Shown here in pieces: positions 20,592 to 28,206 of a DNA stretch of 64,000 bases; the first letter of the stretch is position 1, and every line of letters begins with the position of its first letter. Both the position numbers and the translations under genes were made by a program. Source of the DNA: Janthinobacterium aquaticum (GTDB lineage: Bacteria; Pseudomonadota; Gammaproteobacteria; Burkholderiales; Burkholderiaceae_D). The stretch is taken from NCBI RefSeq assembly GCF_009208565.1, contig NZ_WFLK01000010.1:165706-229705 (forward strand). The letters run 5' to 3'. Below the pieces are notes generated by a model. The model was given only the letters and a program-made list of their open reading frames with translations, was not told the DNA's origin and ran no database searches.

Positions 20592-20614
20592 ACTGGCCGG
20601 ATAAACCGGCCAGT
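20592..20614. terminator. hairpin past the hsp20 gene
   Basis: ACTGGCCGG pairs with CCGGCCAGT around ATAAA. It lies about 54 bases past the hsp20 stop. The T-rich side is on the plus strand, so on the minus strand it would be a weak terminator. Confidence 0.4.
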
Positions 20615-20667
20615 ATTTTACTGCAAGGCAGGGAGCTAACCCTGCCTGTCAGATCAAGCTTGCGTTA

Positions 20668-21144
20668 TCAGGCGGCCTGGCGCTGCTCCAGTGCCTCGAC
20701 ATTGGTGTCGGCGCTGATGGTGTCGCTGCCGCTGCCGATATCGATCTTGCGTGGCTTGTGCGCTTCGGGCACTTCCCGCACCAGTTCGATGGTCAGCATG
20801 CCGTTTTCAAACGTGGCGCCGGTCACCTTGACGTGGTTGGCCAGCTGGAAGCGCTGTTCGAAATCACGGGCCGCGATGCCGCGGTGCAGGAAGGTGCGTT
20901 CGACGCCGTCTTTCTGCTTGCGGCCGGTCACCTGCAGCGAGTCGCGCTCGGTCATGATGTCGATTTCAGCGCGGGAAAAACCTGCCAGCGCCATCACGAT
21001 GCGGTATTTGTCTTCCGAGACCAGCTCGATGTTGTACGGTGGGTAGCTCGGCTGGGCGTCGGCGCGCTGATCGTTAAGCAACTGGGCCAGGCGGTCAAAG
21101 CCGATGGCGGAACGATACAGGGGGGCGAGGTCAAATGTACGCAT
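20668..21144 (-). CDS. small heat-shock protein (Hsp20/IbpA family)
   Basis: The 158-residue alpha-crystallin chaperone holds unfolding proteins in a refoldable state. The core runs from about residue 35 (PPYNIELVSEDKYRIVMALAGFSRAEIDI) through LHRGIAARDFEQRFQLA to the GATFENGMLTIELVREVPE closing strands, followed by the PRKIDIG motif in the tail. It begins MRTFDLAPLYRSAIGFDRL as in IbpA-like proteins. ATG at 21144 has AAGGA upstream. A sigma32-type promoter lies 70-97 bases upstream. Confidence 0.94.
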   Translation of the reverse strand: MRTFDLAPLYRSAIGFDRLAQLLNDQRADAQPSYPPYNIELVSEDKYRIVMALAGFSRAEIDIMTERDSLQVTGRKQKDGVERTFLHRGIAARDFEQRFQLANHVKVTGATFENGMLTIELVREVPEAHKPRKIDIGSGSDTISADTNVEALEQRQAA

Positions 21145-21213
21145 GATGAATATCCTTTTCAAGTTAAGCGATATGGGACGCGGACCTCACAATGAGCATC
21201 CGCTTGCTACCCA

Positions 21214-21241
21214 ATCTAGGGGTGCAATTGCGCCCTTCAAG
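21214..21241 (-). promoter_or_regulatory. sigma32 (RpoH) heat-shock promoter of hsp20
   Basis: On the minus strand CTTGAA, 13 bases, then CCCCTAGAT. This fits the RpoH consensus CTTGAA-N13/14-CCCCATnT with one change in the -10. Transcription would start about 60-65 bases before the hsp20 start codon. Confidence 0.75.
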
Positions 21242-21300
21242 GCCTTGAAAAACACTTTTTTTGCCCCAGTGGCGAAAATATTTTTGCAGGCGTTACTATG

Positions 21301-21516
21301 CTAATCCTCCTGCCAGACGTGCTTCAGCGCCGTGCGGTTGCCGACCCCGAGCTTCTGATAGACAGCATGAAGCTGGTTGCGTACCGTCGCTGGTGACTTG
21401 CACAGCTTGCGTGCGATGACCTTGTATGGCTGGCCCTGCGTGGCCATAGACGCAACCAGGCGCTCAGCCGGAGTCAGTTGCTGCAAACCTCGATTATTGA
21501 GCAAGGATATATTCAT
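21301..21516 (-). CDS. stand-alone LuxR-type helix-turn-helix protein
   Basis: Only 71 residues, nearly all of it a GerE-type DNA-binding domain: LTPAERLVASMATQGQPYKVIARKLCKSPATVRNQLHAVYQKLGVGNRTAL. It has no receiver or ligand-binding domain, so it may be a constitutive regulator or bind DNA only as a partner. It lies just downstream of the DUF4156-like lipoprotein gene on the same strand, which may make them an operon. Targets are unknown. Confidence 0.8.
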   Translation of the reverse strand: MNISLLNNRGLQQLTPAERLVASMATQGQPYKVIARKLCKSPATVRNQLHAVYQKLGVGNRTALKHVWQED

Positions 21517-21581
21517 GGGCTACCGACCTTCACAAGGGCACATGGCCGCGCCAGTCATGGCGCGGCGTGGAAAAACCAGCC

Positions 21582-21887
21582 TTAGCGGCAAGCGTAGGCC
21601 TTGCCCACCCATTCATTGGTGGCGCTCGTGCCCTGCTGCCCCCAGACGATATCGCTGGCCTTCAGATCAACCGCTGCGTTCATGGCCTTGGCCTTGGCGT
21701 TCTTGCTGCCAATGGAGGAACTGAGGCCAACAAAAATCGCGTCCGAGCCATTGACGTTGCCAAGGAAGCGACAGCCCTTGACGTTTTGCTCATTGACTTC
21801 ACGGATGCTATTGGGAGCAACAGTAGTGCAGCCGGCCAGCACCAGCATGGCGGCCGGGATGGCCCATTGCGACAGACGTATCAACAT
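21582..21887 (-). CDS. small lipoprotein, DUF4156/YjeI-like
   Basis: The 101-residue product has a lipoprotein signal peptide with lipobox LAGC (Cys at about residue 19), then a small domain with VKGCRFLGNVNGSDAIFVG, AKAKAMNAAVDLKASDIV and a final cysteine in GKAYAC. The two domain cysteines probably pair. This resembles the DUF4156 group of envelope lipoproteins of unknown function. No catalytic motif is seen. Confidence 0.75.
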   Translation of the reverse strand: MLIRLSQWAIPAAMLVLAGCTTVAPNSIREVNEQNVKGCRFLGNVNGSDAIFVGLSSSIGSKNAKAKAMNAAVDLKASDIVWGQQGTSATNEWVGKAYACR

Positions 21888-22024
21888 GAATTTTTACTTT
21901 CCAAAAGTGTTAAAAGTGGGGAGGAGTCACCGGAACTACCGGCGCAACTGGCCCTGCCTGGACTTGTTCGCAAAGCGCCGCTGCCCGGTTCAATCTTTTT
22001 TGCGCATTTAAAAAGTTTCCACAA

Positions 22025-22033
22025 TGCTATAAT
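22025..22033 (+). promoter_or_regulatory. extended -10 promoter of the sigma-caspase-CHAT operon
   Basis: TGCTATAAT is a perfect extended -10 (TGnTATAAT) about 44 bases before the ATG of the ECF sigma gene. No good -35 is seen, which extended -10 promoters tolerate. This suggests basal expression by the housekeeping sigma factor. No clear GGAAC-type ECF -35/-10 pair was found in this gap. Confidence 0.55.
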
Positions 22034-22076
22034 TTACCGAGCTCATCTATTTCCTTTGCCAGCCTAGCCATTCACC

Positions 22077-22703
22077 ATGAGCTCCCTGCCCGTTAATCCC
22101 GCTGAACTGCTGGCCGCCATGGCCGCCGGGGATCAGCGCGCACTCGACAGCCTGTACCGGGCCTGGTCGTCGCGCGTACGCGTATTTGTGCGGCTGCAGC
22201 TCGCTGGCAGTTGCCTTGATGCGCATGCCATCGCCGACGAAGTGACGGTCGACGTGTTCCATGACGTCTGGCGCGCACCGATGCGCTATGATGGCCGTGT
22301 GGCCTTCGGCACCTGGCTGCTGACACTGGCGCGCAACAAAGCGATCAGTCAGCTGCGCCGCCATGGCCAGCGCGTGGCGCGCGAGACCACCATCGACGAT
22401 ACCGACAGCGACGCAGCAGATGCAGCTGCGCTGGCAGCAGCACAGTACGATCCTGGGCCCATGGCCTTGCAGGAAACACTGCAGCAGCGTCATGCCGTGT
22501 TGCGCTGCCTGCAACGGCTGCGCAACCCGCTGCAGCGTGAAAGCCTGACGCTGTGGGCGCTCGACGACTTGTCGGTGGCCGATATCGCACAAATCCAGCA
22601 AGCGCCGCAAGGCACCATCAAGACCAGACTGTTCCATGGGCGCAGCAATTTGCGCCAGTGCATGGAACGCTGGTTTGCACAGGGAGGCGGACGCCATGAC
22701 TGA
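22077..22703 (+). CDS. ECF-type RNA polymerase sigma factor
   Basis: The 208-residue product has the sigma70 region 2 pattern (DQRALDSLYRAWSSRVRVFVRLQL, DEVTVDVFHDVWRAP, FGTWLLTLARNKAISQLRR) and region 4 (LQRESLTLWALDDLSVADIAQIQQAPQGTIKTRLFHGRSNLRQCM). An acidic linker of about 50 residues joins them. It is the first gene of a four-gene operon and overlaps the next gene by 8 bases. Its likely partner is the membrane protein encoded next. The regulon is unknown. Confidence 0.92.
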   Translation: MSSLPVNPAELLAAMAAGDQRALDSLYRAWSSRVRVFVRLQLAGSCLDAHAIADEVTVDVFHDVWRAPMRYDGRVAFGTWLLTLARNKAISQLRRHGQRVARETTIDDTDSDAADAAALAAAQYDPGPMALQETLQQRHAVLRCLQRLRNPLQRESLTLWALDDLSVADIAQIQQAPQGTIKTRLFHGRSNLRQCMERWFAQGGGRHD

Positions 22704-23247
22704 TCCACGCCATCCGGATGACCAGCGGCTACAGGAAGCACTCGACGATACGTTGATGACCACATTGCGCAGTGCAATTGCAGAGCAGGCGGCGCAGATG
22801 GATCCTGAACACGGCCTGGCGCAACTGCACCAGCGCCTGCAAGGCAAAACTGAAAAAGCCAGCCTGTGGCGCCGGGTGCTCGATCGCCTGGCATGGCCTG
22901 CACTGGCGCCACTGACCATCACGGCGCTGGCAAGTGTTTGCATCGCGCAGTCGTGGCTGCTGCGGCAGGCGTACTCGCCGGAACTTGCCGACGAACCGCT
23001 GGCCTGGCGCAGCGTCAATGGCGGCGCGCCCGCTACAGCCAATCTGCGGATACATTTCAAGCCTGGCGCCACCGTGGCGCAGGTCAGTGCAGCGCTGGAA
23101 GTAGCGCAGGCCGCCATGATGGCCGGCCCCTTGAGCGATGGCAGCTATCTGCTCGATGCCGCCGATGCGCAGACAGCCCGATCCAGTCTGCAATCGAACA
23201 GCGCGGTGAGCGAGGTCACGATGATGGCTGGCCCGGCCAAGCCATGA
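22696..23247 (+). CDS. membrane anti-sigma candidate with an exported C-terminal domain
   Basis: The 183-residue product has a soluble, acidic N-terminal half (about residues 1-60, no zinc-binding HxxxC motif), one TM helix (about 66-87) and an exported C-terminal domain (about 95-183). The C-terminal pattern LRIHFKPGATVAQVSAAL, MMAGPLSDGSYLLDA, AVSEVTMM looks like the alpha-beta propeptide/inhibitor domains of secreted proteases. That comparison is by eye only. The position directly behind an ECF sigma gene and the topology suit an anti-sigma factor. It overlaps both neighbours (8 and 4 bases). Confidence 0.7.
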   Translation: MTDPRHPDDQRLQEALDDTLMTTLRSAIAEQAAQMDPEHGLAQLHQRLQGKTEKASLWRRVLDRLAWPALAPLTITALASVCIAQSWLLRQAYSPELADEPLAWRSVNGGAPATANLRIHFKPGATVAQVSAALEVAQAAMMAGPLSDGSYLLDAADAQTARSSLQSNSAVSEVTMMAGPAKP

Positions 23248-24905
23248 GCGCCTCATTGCGCGCGCTGCTGCCGGCCCTGCTCGCTACGCTGCTTTGCCCG
23301 CTGCTGGCACAGGGGGCGCAGCGCCACGCGCTGCTGATCGGGGTGTCAGAGCTGCCAGCCATGGCGCGCAGCCACTGGCTGCCTGGCCCCGCCAGCGATG
23401 TGGCGGCCATGCGCGCGGCGCTGCTGCAGCAAGGCTTTGAAGCGGATCAGATCGATACCTTCAGCGACCAGGGCCAGCTGCCTGTGCGCAACGCCATCCT
23501 GGCCCGCCTGGCGCAACTTGAAAAAACCCTGGCGCCCGACGACGTGCTGCTGCTGTACTGGTCTGGCCACAGCGTGCTGGCGCCGGTTTATCCGGGCCAG
23601 GCGCCAGCACCGATGGCACGACGCAGCATGCTGCTCACGCGCGATAGTCGCGTGGCGGGCGTGTCGGGCCGGCAGCGGCTTGAGAACAGTATCAGCAGCG
23701 TTGAAATAGGCCGGGCAATTGACGCCATGTCGGCGCGTCAGGTGCAGGTGTTGGCGGTGTTCGACACCTGCCACGCAGCAGCGGGAACGCGCGCTGGCGA
23801 TCAATTGCTGTGGCGCGGCCTGGCACCAGCCGATATCGGCTGGTCTGCACCGGGCCAGCGCGCCAACGGCGCTGGCGCTCCGGTTGCCGGCATGCGGCCA
23901 CGTTTTGTGGGCTTTTTTGCAGCCGAAGCACAACAGCGCACGCCCGAAGCACGCAGCACCCAGCCAGGCCAGGCGGCGGGCTTGTTTACACAGGCCGTGA
24001 TCGCCGCGCTGCAAAAGCAGCCAACCAGCTATGCCAGCTGGGCGGCCGGCATCACCGAACAGTATCAGGCCGCTCTGGGCAGCTTCCAACTGCCGCGTTC
24101 CGCCTGGCCTTCACCTGTTTATGCTGGTGCACTGGACACACCGCTATGGCAAAGCGGCAGCGCACTGCTGTGGCCCGTGCGTCGCCTTGCACAAGGCTGG
24201 CAATTGCCTTATGGCCTGCTCGACGGCGTACACAATGGCGACCTGTTTGAACTGGCCGGCGTGCGCTGGCGCGCTGGCGGCACTGGCTGGAACAGCACCG
24301 GCCTGACCTTGCTCGCAGGTGATGCAACACTCTTGAAAACAACCAGCTGGGCCGTGCGCAAGCCGCTCAGCGTCCAGGCTGGCAACGTTGACCAGCGGCG
24401 TCTGGCAGAACTGCTGGCATTGCCCGCCTCGCATGGCGCGGCACTGCTCGATGCACGTGTCGAAGTGAGCGTGCCAGGCCAGCCCGTGCGCCAGTTGCCG
24501 TTGGCCGATGCCAGTCTCGGCGCGCTGCCAGCGGGCACGCGCATACGCCTGAGCGTGGAAAACCGCGGCAGCGGATCGGTGGACCTGGCGCTGGCCTATC
24601 TGCCTCAGCACGGTACGGCGATGCGCATCTATCCGGCACTCGATGGCGACAGCAACCGCATGCCGCCGGCCATCGGCGCCGGCATCAGCCGCTTCGAGCG
24701 CAATTTTGTCATCACCGGCCCAGATTTCGGCGTCGAGTGGCTGGCACTGGTCGCCGCTCCGGCTGTCAATGGCTCGTTGCCGCGCCGCTTTGCGCTGCTT
24801 GAGCAGCTCCATGCCGCTACGCCCACGCGCGGCAGCGACGCTGGCGCTATCGCGGCACCTGAGCTGGCGCAAGTGGCGCGCCTGTCGTGGACGTCCGTCA
24901 AATGA
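23244..24905 (+). CDS. exported caspase-fold peptidase (C14-like) with C-terminal DUF4384-like domain
   Basis: The 553-residue product starts with a signal peptide (about residues 1-25, ending AQGAQ). The caspase p20 pattern follows: RHALLIGVSEL, PGPASDVAAMRAALLQQGF, catalytic His109 in LLLYWSGHSV and catalytic Cys176 in VLAVFDTCHAA. Both dyad residues are present, so it should be an active cysteine peptidase. From about residue 410 a beta-rich domain (IRLSVENRGSGSVDLALAYLPQHGTAMRIYP) resembles the DUF4384 domain often attached to bacterial caspases. It overlaps both neighbours by 4 bases, so translation is coupled. Confidence 0.87.
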   Translation: MSASLRALLPALLATLLCPLLAQGAQRHALLIGVSELPAMARSHWLPGPASDVAAMRAALLQQGFEADQIDTFSDQGQLPVRNAILARLAQLEKTLAPDDVLLLYWSGHSVLAPVYPGQAPAPMARRSMLLTRDSRVAGVSGRQRLENSISSVEIGRAIDAMSARQVQVLAVFDTCHAAAGTRAGDQLLWRGLAPADIGWSAPGQRANGAGAPVAGMRPRFVGFFAAEAQQRTPEARSTQPGQAAGLFTQAVIAALQKQPTSYASWAAGITEQYQAALGSFQLPRSAWPSPVYAGALDTPLWQSGSALLWPVRRLAQGWQLPYGLLDGVHNGDLFELAGVRWRAGGTGWNSTGLTLLAGDATLLKTTSWAVRKPLSVQAGNVDQRRLAELLALPASHGAALLDARVEVSVPGQPVRQLPLADASLGALPAGTRIRLSVENRGSGSVDLALAYLPQHGTAMRIYPALDGDSNRMPPAIGAGISRFERNFVITGPDFGVEWLALVAAPAVNGSLPRRFALLEQLHAATPTRGSDAGAIAAPELAQVARLSWTSVK

Positions 24906-27900
24906 AGCGATTCAGGACAGGCGTATTGTCGCTGTTGCTGGCCACGCCACTATGGCTGCAGGCGGCGCCTGAGGCATCGTGCCGCAGCACCATCACACCA
25001 TGGCTCGAAGAAGGCAATCGCGCCGCCGCGCAGGAGCAACCGGCGCTGGCACTGGCGCTGTTCGAACGCAGTGCGCAGCTGTGCCGCGAGCGCAATGATC
25101 GCGCCGGCCTGGCCAGCAGCCTGATGGGCGTGGGCCAAAGCCTGCAGATGCTCAACCGCTACGCCGAAAGCGAATCACGGCTGCTTGAAGGCTGGGCCAT
25201 TCGCCAGACGCTGGACGATGGCGACCCGGACCAGGAAGTCATGTATTACCCGAGCGAACTGATGTATCTGTATCGCCAGTGGAGCCACTTTGAGCAAGCC
25301 TGGCAATGGGGTGAAGTGGCACTGGCTGCCAAGGCGCGCCTGATCGGCAAAAATACGGTGTCGTATGGCACCAGCCTGTCAAATATCTCGGGCATTGCCT
25401 TGCAGACCAAAGAGTACGCGCGCGGTCTGGTCTATGCCCGCCAGGCGATGGACACCTGGGCTGCCACATCGGGGGAAAACAGCACCGATCACGCATGGGG
25501 CATGCGCGACGTGGGCGCGCTGCTGATGTATATGGGCCGCACCGCAGAGGCTTTTGGCTATCTCGACCATGCCTACCGCATCCGCATGGCGGCGTTTGGT
25601 GAAAACCGCACCGAAACCCAGACCAGTATTGCCGACATGGCTGCGTGGTACACCCTGACCGGCAACGACCGCCAGGCGCTGTCGTTCGCGCAGCGTGCGC
25701 TGGCAGGGGCGATACAGCGTCATGGCGCCGGACCGATGCAGGCCAGCGTGGCCCTGAACCGTCTGAGCGGCATCCATCTGCGTCTGGGCGAAAGCGGCAA
25801 GGCCTGGCAGGAAGCTGAAGATGGCTTGCGCATTCGCCGTGCAATCTATGGCGACGATCATGCCTTCAGCGTCAACGCCTGGCAGGATGTGGCGCAAACC
25901 GCGCTGGCCGATAACCAGCTCGGACGCGCCCAGATCGCCGCCGATGCGGCGCTGGCGCACTGTCGCAAGGTATATGGACAGGCCGCCACCTGCGCCGGCG
26001 CCCAGATCTTGCAAGGCAGCACACTGATGGCGCTGGGCCAGTATCAGGCAGCGCTCGATACAGCGCAGACAGCGGCACAACTGTCCATGTCCAGCACCGG
26101 GCGGCTGCCGGACGACCAGGCCCGGGCGCACCTGCTGGCTGCGCGCGCGCAGGCCGCGCTCGGACAGCACGGCGCCGCGCTGGCGACCCTGGATGCGCTG
26201 GAAGCTGCCTTGCAGCAGACCCCGGCGAGCGCCACAGACCTGCTCGATACGATTCACCTGGCGCGCATTGCGGTGCGCAAGGAGCAGCCTGACATGGCGC
26301 CAGCCGCTTGGCAGGCGCTGGCCCGGGATGCTGCCGCACTGGCCACGCAACTGGCTGCCACACGCGGGCCGTCGCATCCGCTGCATGCACAGGCTTTGCT
26401 TGATGCTGCAGAAATCAATGTCTCAGCGAGCAATCTCGACAGCGCACGCCAGCAGGCAGCACGCGCGCTGGCCATTGCACTGGCCAACGGACAGCGCCTG
26501 CCTGAAGCGCGGGCGGCAGCGCAGCTCGGTGCGCTGGAGACTGGCGCGAACGCCATCTTCCTGGGAAAACAGGCCATCAATGCGCTGCAGGATACGCGCG
26601 CCGGCACGGCTGGCCTGCCGGCGCCGCTGCGCCAGGGGTTTGTACGCCAGCAGCGCAGCGCCTACAGCCGCCTGGCAGACCATCTGCTCGACCAGCACCG
26701 CATCCATGAAGCTGAAACCGTGCTGGCCATGGTGCGCGAAGACGAGTTTCACACGCTGGTGCGCAGCGGCCCCGATCCGCGCACCACGCGGCTTGACTTT
26801 ACCGCTGCCGAACAGCGCTGGCAGCAGCAGTTTGAACAGCGTAGCGCAAAGCTGCGTGCCGGCGCGCAAACACTGGCGCAGGCGCGCGAAGGCCAGGCTC
26901 AGGGTGTGGACAATGCCGACCAGGCCTGGCGCCTGGCCAGCTCGGCCATATCGGCGCTGCTGGACGAGGCTACGCGATCACTGTCGGCGCTGCCTGCAAC
27001 GGCGCCGGGCCTCACTGCACCGATCCAGCCACCGAACGCCAGCGTGCAGGGGGCGCCGCTGGCGCGCGGTGTTTTGCAACTGACCTATCTGGTCACGGAC
27101 CGTCGCTTGCGCATCGTGGCCCAGCGTGGTGGGCGGCGTGACAGCAGCATCGTGGAAGTCGATGTCGACGAGCGTGTGCTGGCACAGCACATTGCCAGTT
27201 TGCGGCGCAGCGCACAGGACCCGGGACAGGATGCGCGCGCCGAAGCACAGGCGCTGTACCGGCTGCTGATCGCGCCGGTGGCATCGCAACTGGCCGGTGC
27301 CACGTCGCTGTCGCTGTCGCTCGACGGCGTGCTGCGCTATCTGCCCTTTGCCATGCTGCATGACGGTCACCGCTGGCTGATCGAACGCCTGCCCATTGCG
27401 TTGCAGGCGCAAGGCGGCAATGCTGGCGTACCGGACCAACAGCGCGCACCATCGATGGCCCTGTTTGGCCAGACGCAAGCGAGCGGCGAGCTGCCTGCCC
27501 TGCCTTTCGTGCAGCATGAACTGCAGGCCGTCGCGGCCATCGAACAGGCAGCGAGCGTGCCAGTTACGCGCAAGATCGACGCCGACTTCACGGCCAGCGC
27601 ACTTGCGCAGGCTTTGCCGGCACATCGCAACGTGCATATTGCCAGCCATTTCGTGTTGCGCTCGGGCGCTGGTGACGAATCCTATCTGCTGCTGGGCAAT
27701 GGCGAGAAACTGAGCCTGGCCGAACTGGCCCAGCAACGATACCAGTTTGCCGGCCTCGATCTGCTGACCCTGTCGGCCTGCGAGACGGCCGTGCCGGCCG
27801 GGACCGACGCTACCGGGCGCGAGCTCGAAGGCCTGGCCTGGCTGGCGCGCCAGCGCGGCGCAAACAACGTACTGGCCAGCCTGTGGCGCGTCTCGGACCA

Positions 27901-28135
27901 ATCGACGGCCAGTTTGATGGGTGACTTCTACCGCGCGCTGGCAGCCGGCCGAAGCAAGCCGCAAGCGCTGCGCCAGGCGCAATTGCAGCAATTGCGCGCT
28001 GCACGCCACATGCCTGCCGCCACCCGTGGCCTGACAGCGCTTGACGGCCCGTCACGGCAAGCTGCCGATGGCGCGCACGACCACCCTTTCTACTGGGCCG
28101 GTTTCATTCTGCTGGGCTCTGCCACGGCCAGGTAA
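24902..28135 (+). CDS. exported TPR-CHAT peptidase
   Basis: The 1077-residue product has a signal peptide (about residues 1-22, WLQAAPEA) and a long series of tetratricopeptide-type helices (about 30-600). Its C-terminal CHAT domain (caspase-like, about 780-1070) shows SLSLDGVLRYLPFAML, catalytic His916 in NVHIASHFVL, catalytic Cys960 in LLTLSACETAV, and the closing LEGLAWLARQRGANNVLASLWRVSDQST and HPFYWAGFILLG. Both dyad residues are intact. The family includes separase-like proteases and Csx29 of type III-E CRISPR systems. The signal peptide points to a periplasmic place of action here. It ends the operon. Confidence 0.92.
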   Translation: MKRFRTGVLSLLLATPLWLQAAPEASCRSTITPWLEEGNRAAAQEQPALALALFERSAQLCRERNDRAGLASSLMGVGQSLQMLNRYAESESRLLEGWAIRQTLDDGDPDQEVMYYPSELMYLYRQWSHFEQAWQWGEVALAAKARLIGKNTVSYGTSLSNISGIALQTKEYARGLVYARQAMDTWAATSGENSTDHAWGMRDVGALLMYMGRTAEAFGYLDHAYRIRMAAFGENRTETQTSIADMAAWYTLTGNDRQALSFAQRALAGAIQRHGAGPMQASVALNRLSGIHLRLGESGKAWQEAEDGLRIRRAIYGDDHAFSVNAWQDVAQTALADNQLGRAQIAADAALAHCRKVYGQAATCAGAQILQGSTLMALGQYQAALDTAQTAAQLSMSSTGRLPDDQARAHLLAARAQAALGQHGAALATLDALEAALQQTPASATDLLDTIHLARIAVRKEQPDMAPAAWQALARDAAALATQLAATRGPSHPLHAQALLDAAEINVSASNLDSARQQAARALAIALANGQRLPEARAAAQLGALETGANAIFLGKQAINALQDTRAGTAGLPAPLRQGFVRQQRSAYSRLADHLLDQHRIHEAETVLAMVREDEFHTLVRSGPDPRTTRLDFTAAEQRWQQQFEQRSAKLRAGAQTLAQAREGQAQGVDNADQAWRLASSAISALLDEATRSLSALPATAPGLTAPIQPPNASVQGAPLARGVLQLTYLVTDRRLRIVAQRGGRRDSSIVEVDVDERVLAQHIASLRRSAQDPGQDARAEAQALYRLLIAPVASQLAGATSLSLSLDGVLRYLPFAMLHDGHRWLIERLPIALQAQGGNAGVPDQQRAPSMALFGQTQASGELPALPFVQHELQAVAAIEQAASVPVTRKIDADFTASALAQALPAHRNVHIASHFVLRSGAGDESYLLLGNGEKLSLAELAQQRYQFAGLDLLTLSACETAVPAGTDATGRELEGLAWLARQRGANNVLASLWRVSDQSTASLMGDFYRALAAGRSKPQALRQAQLQQLRAARHMPAATRGLTALDGPSRQAADGAHDHPFYWAGFILLGSATAR

Positions 28136-28206
28136 AACACGCTGGTGACGCCGTTTGGGCAGCCATGCTAGAGTTGCTGGCAAGCTCACTTCGTCTCTGT
28201 CTTTTC

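Noticed and set aside
22077..28135. Type III-E CRISPR (Craspase) locus
   Set aside because: TPR-CHAT plus ECF sigma recalls it, but no repeat-spacer array, gRAMP effector or Csx30/31 was seen nearby.
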